Source: Leptidea sinapis (taxonomy: Eukaryota > Arthropoda > Insecta > Lepidoptera > Pieridae). From it: DNA of 64,000 nt. Below are positions 60,001 to 64,000 of the stretch, piece by piece. The stretch is from positions 248,001-312,000 of the forward strand of contig NC_066283.1 of assembly GCF_905404315.1 (NCBI RefSeq). The letters run 5' to 3'. Under the pieces are notes generated by a model that saw only the letters and a list, made by a program, of their open reading frames with translations, searched no databases and had not been told where the DNA came from. Made by a program: the position numbers and the translations under genes. The number at the start of each line of letters is the position of its first letter. Within the stretch, counting starts at the first letter, position 1.

Positions 60001-60246
60001 GTACACACACATATTTTTTACAAACGGTGATTGGTGGTCCGTTGCAATTTATTCAGAGAATCTTATTTAATTCTGTCGCATGCATCTAAATGTTGTATTA
60101 ACATTGCAGCGTGCTCCATGAACGTCCACAAGCGCTGCCAGAAGAACGTAGCCAACAACTGCGGGATCAACACTAAGGAGTTGAGCGAGATGCTCAGTGA
60201 CTTGGGCATCACGCCGGACAAGAATACTCGCCCCAGGGCTTCCAAG
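48020..60246 (+). CDS. Pkc98E: Novel protein kinase C, epsilon-like (Pkc98E-type), N-terminal 323 codons
   Basis: Nine exons with matching phases: 48020-48116, 48303-48435, 48510-48624, 50855-50915, 51426-51606, 55460-55491, 58674-58744, 59282-59423, 60110-60246. The order C2 (residues 1 to about 135), a short link with the pseudosubstrate-like RRRGALRRRVHQ, C1A, C1B is that of novel PKCs, with sequence nearest PKC-epsilon (AVFHDA-type ITVFHDAAIPPDDFVANCTI). Both C1 fingers have complete H-x12-C-x2-C-x13-C-x2-C-x4-H-x2-C-x7-C spacing, so diacylglycerol binding is expected; the C2 lacks the Ca-binding Asp cluster typical of classical PKCs. The kinase domain is beyond the window. Intron 5 holds a large array of copies of exon 5. 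Confidence 0.93.
48683..49117. mobile_element. TA-flanked MITE in kinase intron 3
   Basis: Inverted ends of about 35 bp: TACTGGGTGGCCGAGAAGTT on the left and its complement, TGGC[A]GAG variant, on the right (49083-49117). TA on both sides suggests a Tc1/mariner-mobilised element. 435 bp, no coding frame. Confidence 0.8.
49290..49455 (+). repeat. tRNA-derived SINE, copy 3
   Basis: GAGCAGGTTATCAACTGTAG and ATGAAGCCACAACCTGAGAG, then a degraded tRNA-like part ending in the B box GCGGGTTTGAGTCCCGC. Lies in kinase intron 3. Confidence 0.7.
49460..50850. other. Kinase intron 3, remainder
   Basis: A possible degraded coding stretch at about 49640-49940 (DGTYYTDINNRV; SFTTSHSLRDIITRDTT) could be a transposon relic but matches no family I recognise. 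Otherwise no feature. Confidence 0.3.
50986..51398. mobile_element. MITE ending 27 bp before the C1A exon
   Basis: A 23-bp inverted repeat with one mismatch: GGGTATGTTCCAATATGCAC at 50986 and its complement GTGCATATCGGAACATACCC ending at 51398. 413 bp, no open frame. It fills most of kinase intron 4. Confidence 0.75.
51426..51606 (+). other. Pkc98E: Kinase exon 5: basic hinge and start of C1A finger
   Basis: Acceptor TTGTGAGCGCAG|GC, donor ATATG|GTGAGA. It encodes a Gly/Ala-rich link, the basic segment ARRRGALRRRVHQVHGHKFM and the first zinc ligands (HKFMATFLRQPTFCSHC). The codon use is strikingly GC-rich compared with exons 1-4. Exon 6 supplies GLGKQGYQCQ and exon 7 CTCVVHKRCHSSVVTKC, completing the finger. 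Confidence 0.92.
51607..53346 (+). repeat. 13-unit tandem array of the C1A exon end and its splice donor
   Basis: Thirteen consecutive units of 134 bp (units 11 and 13 are 133 bp). Unit starts are 51607, 51741, 51875, 52009, 52143, 52277, 52411, 52545, 52679, 52813, 52947, 53080 and 53214. Each has 33 bp of intron starting GTGAGAATACAG, then 101 bp copied from exon 5 (GGGGCGCTGCGG to TTCATATG). In the kinase frame each begins after TGA and ends TGG-TGA, so read-through terminates. Most units read Ile where the exon has Thr; units 8, 12 and 13 keep Thr. Unit 13 lacks the following donor and has Cys for Arg. No acceptor lies at a usable distance inside a unit. Unit sequences are nearly identical, so expansion or homogenisation is recent. 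Confidence 0.95.
53380..53490 (+). repeat. Dispersed repeat, inverted relative to 11205-11310
   Basis: AAAAGCCGTACACAGAAAAC and ATTATGTCATCCAGGTAGAC are the complement of sequence at 11225-11300. Confidence 0.55.
53505..55055 (+). mobile_element. LINE family 1 copy split by an insertion
   Basis: 53505-53591 (GTGCAATGCAGAGCAGCTCG, GAACGGCTGGATCACTTGGC) and 54671-55055 (CGCTTCATTGTGTGTCCTCT, GGGGAGTGTTCCGTAGAGCT) are adjacent stretches of the family 1 C-terminus, as at 6896-7290. Between them lie 1.08 kb of unrelated sequence. Located in kinase intron 5. Confidence 0.8.
53592..54670 (-). mobile_element. Insertion carrying part of an unknown conserved protein
   Basis: Bounded by ATCGT on both sides (53587-53591 and 54671-54675), a possible target duplication. 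A minus-strand frame, 54124-53726, encodes 132 residues including PPTVHKVLIHGHEIISSSIV, PVGKLSEEALEARNKDFKRI and SREATLSDIFNMFLISSDPA, then a lysine run. It resembles the C-terminus of uncharacterised proteins repeated in insect genomes, but I cannot name the family. No inverted ends are visible. Confidence 0.55.
55063..55345 (+). repeat. Dispersed repeat of about 300 bp, plus-strand copy
   Basis: GGACGTTCAGTTGATGGTAA, ATACGCCCTGTCCATTACA, TTTGCCCAGTAATTTCA and TGTGCAAAGGAGCATCCCAC match the minus-strand copy at 31565-31865. It abuts the 3' end of the LINE before it. Confidence 0.7.
55575..55808 (+). pseudogene. THAP-finger fragment
   Basis: The frame 55620-55808 ends in ITYCAVNGCHNASQNKVKDK KITFHT then a stop. 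YCAVNGCHN...KKITFH matches the first half of a THAP (C2CH) finger; the Pro-anchored second half is absent. ATAGAATAATAACGCT upstream (55581) is shared with the relic at 39550. In kinase intron 6. Confidence 0.6.
56308..56812 (-). repeat. 100-bp minisatellite, five units
   Basis: Five units of about 101 bp with the core CATCTTGGATTTCAAAAATG, CACCCTCGAGAACCTCGGAT and ATATCCATATTGTTGAAATC, ending GGCGGC. Identity between units is high but not perfect. Homologous single units lie at 10553 and 37200 and a reversed array at 61600-61935. Confidence 0.9.
56834..57035 (-). mobile_element. Non-autonomous Helitron-like element with 3' hairpin
   Basis: On the minus strand it starts A|TCCTATTAATATTATAAA and ends with the perfect hairpin GGCAAAACAACGTTTGCC followed by GGGACAG and CTAG|T. 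TC start, hairpin shortly before CTAG, and A/T flanks without duplication fit Helitrons. 202 bp; inserted within the satellite-bearing element. Confidence 0.85.
57249..57610 (+). repeat. Dispersed repeat shared with 40078-40300
   Basis: Two GAAGTGAAA..CTTCTTTA ends (57249, 57378) followed by TTTTGGTACCAGGCGATCAT, GAGATTGTCTTAAG and GCGAGTATACCTTAATAT, matching 40078-40300. Confidence 0.65.
57612..57909 (+). mobile_element. Non-autonomous Helitron-like element
   Basis: Starts A|TCTTAATATATATAAATT, includes GTCCGCGATGTACTCCTAAA and ends AACAACGTCTGTCGGGGCAG then CTAG|T. 298 bp in kinase intron 6. The last 20 bp match 24876-25073 and 41239-41646. Confidence 0.75.
57936..58245 (+). repeat. Two dispersed repeats
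   Basis: 57936-58020 is the inverted copy of 38053-38145 (ATAGCGGTTGAAATCATG). 58080-58245 matches 10740-10915. The frame at 58258-58524 that follows shows no family features. Confidence 0.6.
58850..59145 (+). mobile_element. LINE family 4, C-terminal fragment
   Basis: YTRNKHRLIMPTTRL and the following residues match the C-terminus of the family 4 protein at 16450-16640, with frame damage. Lies in kinase intron 7, only 100 bp after exon 7. Confidence 0.75.
59282..60246 (+). other. Pkc98E: Kinase exons 8-9: C1B finger
   Basis: Exon 8 (59282-59423, acceptor GTGTAG|CA) encodes FSVNLPHRFTVHSYKRFTFC, DHCGSLLYGLIKQGLQC. Exon 9 (60110-60246) encodes ACSMNVHKRCQKNVANNCGI, completing all zinc ligands, then a linker ending LGITPDKNTRPRASK before GTATAT. 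The intron holds a repeat end at 59727-59800. Confidence 0.92.
59727..59800 (+). repeat. Terminal block of the satellite-bearing element
   Basis: TGAAGTGAAACTTCTGTATC and CGATTTTCGGTTACGCGCCA match 56215-56290, here starting with the GAAGTGAAACTTCT terminus. Confidence 0.65.
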
Positions 60247-60349
60247 GTATATTCTTATGCGCCATGTAACAAGTAGCTAAAGTATCTAATATTATGAATT
60301 ATAAGACAATAGTTATAGAGCTAATGATGGGTGTTGAAAGCGGCGACTA

Positions 60350-60950
60350 GGAGCTCAGGGCGTCAGCATAATTGGGCCAGACTCGGCCAACCGTGAAGTT
60401 TTAGGACTTGCTCCACATCACTCTTGAAGTACAGTTTGGCGAGCTGTTTTCATTGGACTTTAAGAAGTTGAAGTGGCCGGATGGCATCTCTCCCTCCGTG
60501 CTCATAACGTGTGCACCTGAATTACCTTCAGTGCTAAAGGAGTGTTCTAAAGGCGTAGTGCCAGAATCTCAGAACTCAGCCCTTGTACACCTGATCCCTA
60601 ATTAAGGTTACAGCTTGGATCCGCCTAGCTTTATTGCTCTAACCGCTCTCCAAAATCATAGATATCATTGTTAACCGCCAGCTCTTGGCAACTGTACGGC
60701 TTACGCCATCATTGATCGGCTAGCGATTTTCTGGTACATATATCTAACACATGATATCGGTGTTAGCCATGGAAAACAAGGGAGAAGCTTGATGTTTAAC
60801 TTTCCCACCTTACGGGCGTCACTACTGTGCTCAGTATTCAAGTCGTTGAAGGTTTGTTGCTCAGATCTGTTACGTTCTTGAACATTTCGTAGTCCCCAAG
60901 GCTAGGCTGGGTGGAATTTGCAACATTGTTTGCTCGCCCAGTATTGGAAT
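60350..60950 (+). mobile_element. LINE family 1, degenerate RT fragment
   Basis: Frames read KWPDGISPSVLITCAPELPS and VPESQNSALVHLIPN, then pieces of the FSKIMESI and GFRHG regions with many gaps and stops. The best match is copy C around 19020-18700. Lies downstream of exon 9 in kinase intron 9. Confidence 0.7.
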
Positions 60951-61599
60951 ACTGATTTTTTGTAGAAATGCCAGGGATGGGTAGATACTTGTTAACACGC
61001 GAGTGACGTCATGTTGTCATACGATAATCGTATATAACGTCACATACATACTAACGCCTTCCGCTTATTAATGTTTAATTCAAGTTAAAATTAAGTTCGG
61101 CAGAAAGGAACAAAACCACAGTAGACATATGTACCAGTACGGAAACTACCAACAAACGTTTGAAATGACACACAAACAAACATGCGCATCGACGAGGCTC
61201 CTAAGCAGTTTTCGCGGTCACTACGACTAGCGTCACGTTGTTGTTTATTTCCGCGATCTTTTTAAAAATGCCAGCGTATTGCGTGGTATACTGCTTTTTG
61301 AATTCTGCCCCATCAAAACTCCAGTTTTCGTTTCTTAAACTATAAAGTAGTATAGTATATAAGAATGATTTATTGTTATATTATTATTATAATAAGTAGG
61401 TATTCGAATTATAAGTCCATGAGATCGATTATAATAAATTCGTGAACTTAATTCTTAATTTACACTAAGATGGCGGGTGCAATATTTATTATAATTTTTT
61501 ATGTGTGTGGTTTAATGGTTCTCTAGGATGTTTTTTTATATTTATTTATTTTTGACAAAAATACTTACCTGCATGTCTTTTGTCATGGTTTTCGTGAGT

Positions 61600-61935
61600 G
61601 TTGAAACCAATATCAGCTAGTGCTGTCAAAATGAAAATTCAAGATGGCAGCTGCAGAAAATTATCAAGCTTTTCGTCACGCGTTTAGCTTTCATGGTTTT
61701 CGAGGGTGCTGAAATAAATAGTGGTGTCAGAATGTTAATCCAAGATGGTGGATGAATGAAATTGACAATTTTTGCGTCATGGGTGTCGATTTCATAGTTT
61801 TTGAGGATCTTGAAACTGATAGTGCTGTCGAAATGTAAAACCGAGTCGGAGCTACGTGAAATTATCAACTTTTTTATCATGGGTGTTGATTTCGTGATTC
61901 TCGAGGGTAGATGGTGAAGCCGATAATGCTGTACT
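61600..61935 (+). repeat. Reversed copy of the 100-bp minisatellite
   Basis: About three and a half units of roughly 100 bp, divergent from each other. The first full unit, 61641-61740, starts CAAGATGGCAGCTGC and contains AAAATTATCAAG and GGTTTTCGAGGGTGCTGAAA. Reverse-complementing the 56308-56812 unit gives the same order (CAAGATGG, AAAATTATGAT, GTTCTCGAGGGTGC). Confidence 0.65.
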
Positions 61936-62288
61936 TTTAAAATAAAATTGTTTTCACCGACACTGCCGAAAATCTCAAAAATACTCATATTGATTTTATT
62001 GTGCAAGACACATCCACCATCTTGGATCTCAAAATAGATGTTACATTCGTTATTGAAACTCACGAAAACAATAATTGCCCCGTCTAGACATGTTCGTGGG
62101 ATGACTGCAGGGAATAGTTTCTTAAGACTGTGGTAGAAGTGAAACATCAACGTATAAAGTATAAAAACACACATTTCAGAGTTTCCCAACAATATTTGAA
62201 ATAAAGTATTTCAACGAATATAGAAAAAAAAATCAAAAAAATATTTCCAAGAAAAAATTCAATAAAATGTTGTTTATAGTAATTATTT

Positions 62289-62397
62289 ATGCAACTGTTG
62301 TGTAATAAGGGGTATTAAAACACGAATGTGGATTACACTGATGACATATAATGGTATCACATGAGTGTTTTAATACCTAATTATCAACAGTTGCATA
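62289..62397. repeat. 109-bp hairpin
   Basis: The arm TATGCAACTGTTG...GGTATTAAAACAC at 62289 is mirrored by GTGTTTTAATACC...CAACAGTTGCATA ending at 62397, with about 40 bp of loop. Confidence 0.8.
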
Positions 62398-62401
62398 CAA
62401 G

Positions 62402-63013
62402 ACTTTATCTACACCCAGAATATGAATCCTCTAAAAGATTCTGGATCAGTTAGATTACTGCTATGCTGCATTAAAACACCAGTCCTAGTAGTAACCTAAT
62501 ATCATCTATTACTGAATATATACAAATAAACTAAGTATTAAAGAAATAAATATTTATTTTAGTAGTTGTTTACATTTTGCATAGTGCAATTATTTAAATT
62601 CACTTGAATATTATGTTCTTTTGCAGCGCTTAAAATATCTGGCGGTGTGCTGTCAAAACTTGAATCGCTCATTTTTTCAAGAAAAATTGCGGGGTTTCGA
62701 ATAACCTACTTTTTTTTACGGCGCGCCACGTTCTGGTAGTGTGGAACGCGGGTAAACGAAAATGTTCTTTTTTTTTAAATTCATACAGATATCACGCATC
62801 GAGCAATAAGAATGTGGCTGTTCGTTGAAACTCTTTGCGCATGAAGGGATCGAAAAAAAAACCAAGGAGTGTTGTTATGAAATTCACTACAACATTACAA
62901 CACTCGTTTGGATGATGTAATAGTTATTACGATATTGGGTGTTTTAATGTTGGTAATAAGCTAACTGGTTCATCTTTAATAGAGGATTTAAAGCATGGGT
63001 GTAGATAAAAAGT
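62402..63013. mobile_element. MITE with about 80-bp inverted ends
   Basis: The left end ACTTTATCTACACCC to CATTAAAACACC (62402-62481) is mirrored by GGTGTTTTAATG to GGGTGTAGATAAAAAGT (62939-63013) with many mismatches. No coding frame inside. Confidence 0.6.
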
Positions 63014-63489
63014 ATTACATAACAGTCATCATGTAGACTATAATATTATTATACACTGTATAGCTATCATACATACACTATACATAAAAATTTTACGCTT
63101 TTTACTTTTTTACGCTCCTCAACGACCCATAAGTAACTTCGTTCCAAAACTCCTTTTTTAAAGTCTGTTAGAAAAATAACCTGACAACCCTATTGCTTCA
63201 ATGGAGTGTACGCACATGTAGGTAAGTATCTTATCAACAAGGTTTAGTTTCCATACTGACACATATGTCTACTGTGACGAAACAGCTCGATGCCTAAAAT
63301 AGGTTGTAAAGCGGTTTTTGTTGGTAAGATTAGCTCAACCCTTTACGAAGTAGCAGTAGATTCAATAAGATTTTTTTTTTGATATTCATAAGTGTCACTT
63401 CCGTGACCTACATGAATAAAGTGACTTTGATTTGAATTGAAATATTCCAATATAGCACTTAATGTTTATTATTGGATACTTTTAAACGA

Positions 63490-63640
63490 TTTTCAAATAG
63501 CCTATTGCGGAATTACCAGTGCTCTATGACAGGCAGGATCACTTGGCGTGCGTAGAAGGTCACTGTTAGTCATCTTCAGCTTCTATCACCTGGAATGCGA
63601 CAAAGAGCTAATTAACTGCTGCCGCCGATGTGTGTGGCGC
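63490..63640 (+). mobile_element. LINE family 1 fragment
   Basis: ACCAGTGCTCTATGACAGGC and GGATCACTTGGCG match 53545-53575 and 6940-6965; the remainder is diverged. Confidence 0.55.
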
Positions 63641-63724
63641 ACGTGTCAACGACGTGCACTTGGTGTGTTGTAATAAACACAGACGGCATTGGTCACTAGT
63701 GACCGGATGAAGCTGATATAAAGT

Positions 63725-64000
63725 ATCATAATCGAGTACGCCTCCATTGTCTGGTCACCTCAATATAATACATATACTGATATGATTGAGTCTATTCAAA
63801 GATGTCTTCTTCGCGTATTGACGATTAGGTTTGGTCTAAAAAGGGAGCTGACTACATATGAGGAAAGGCTATCTCACTTCAAGTTACTGAGCCTCGAGAG
63901 TCGTCGCAAATTGCATGGCCTAACGACTTTATACAAAATACTGGATGGCACAATTTCTACTTCCCTCTTGTCGAATATCCATCTAAGAGTTCCCAATCGG
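63725..64000 (+). pseudogene. LINE reverse transcriptase C-terminus, cut by window edge
   Basis: Open frame without a start: IIEYASIVWSPQYNTYTDMI, ESIQRCLLRVLTIRFGLKRE, then YEERLSHFKLLSLESRRKLH and LTTLYKILDGTIS. EYASIVWSP and LESRRK are typical of the region after the RT thumb in jockey/CR1-type LINEs. It differs from families 1-5, so it is a further family. Continues beyond base 64000. Confidence 0.8.

Larger units (their letters stand above)
61117..63276 (+). mobile_element. THAP-type element bounded by 32-bp inverted repeats
   Basis: CACAGTAGACATATGTACCA at 61117 continues for 32 bp and is mirrored with three mismatches by 63245-63276. Flanks ACAAAAC (61110-61116) and ACGAAAC (63277-63283) are a near-match of 7 bp. 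At 61268 an ATG opens MPAYCVVYCFLNSAPSKLQF then a stop, similar to a THAP finger start. The interior is otherwise a minisatellite, a hairpin and a MITE. P elements have 31-bp inverted repeats and an N-terminal THAP finger, hence the assignment. Confidence 0.5.

Noticed and set aside
61626..62192. 188-codon minus-strand frame
   Set aside because: It runs through the reversed 100-bp satellite and a spacer; the repeated motifs explain its length and there is no family resemblance.

Overview
This window is nuclear DNA from an insect, most probably a moth or butterfly. The evidence is AT-rich introns and spacers, GT-AG introns, and interspersed repeats of the kind common in Lepidoptera: APE-type LINEs, Helitron-like elements with A|TC...CTAG|T borders, tRNA-derived SINEs and mariner-like elements. 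The species cannot be read from the sequence.

Three host genes can be reconstructed exon by exon. (1) 21260-28016 (+): pinin, an exon-junction/splicing cofactor; six exons, 404 codons plus stop. (2) 33701-36554 (-): ARL2, an Arf-like small GTPase; four coding exons, 184 codons plus stop, complete. It converges on pinin. (3) 48020-60246 and beyond the right edge (+): a novel-type protein kinase C close to PKC-epsilon/Drosophila Pkc98E. Nine exons give the C2 domain and both C1 zinc fingers; the kinase domain lies outside the window. ARL2 and the kinase point away from each other. The three do not form a pathway.

Nearly everything else is transposon-derived. 1-20 kb is mostly LINE fragments of four families, plus a hAT-like insertion, a foldback MITE and a Tc1 remnant. 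Pinin introns hold a 1.7-kb mariner-like element with long inverted repeats, a Helitron-like piece and a mariner relic. 28-33 kb holds SINE and LINE debris. 37-47 kb holds a near full-length two-ORF LINE (about 42391-46670), a Helitron-like copy and P-element-type (THAP) relics. The kinase introns carry two MITEs, a LINE copy split by an insertion, a satellite-bearing element and two Helitron-like elements. 60-64 kb holds a THAP-type element bounded by 32-bp inverted repeats and more LINE fragments.

The most striking structure is at 51607-53346. Directly after the kinase exon that opens the first C1 finger, the 3' part of that exon plus its splice donor and 33 bp of intron is repeated 13 times with a 134-bp period. 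Each unit keeps the finger's first histidine and CxxC pair; units 1-12 are followed by a GTGAGA donor. Four of the five fixed differences from the true exon are synonymous.
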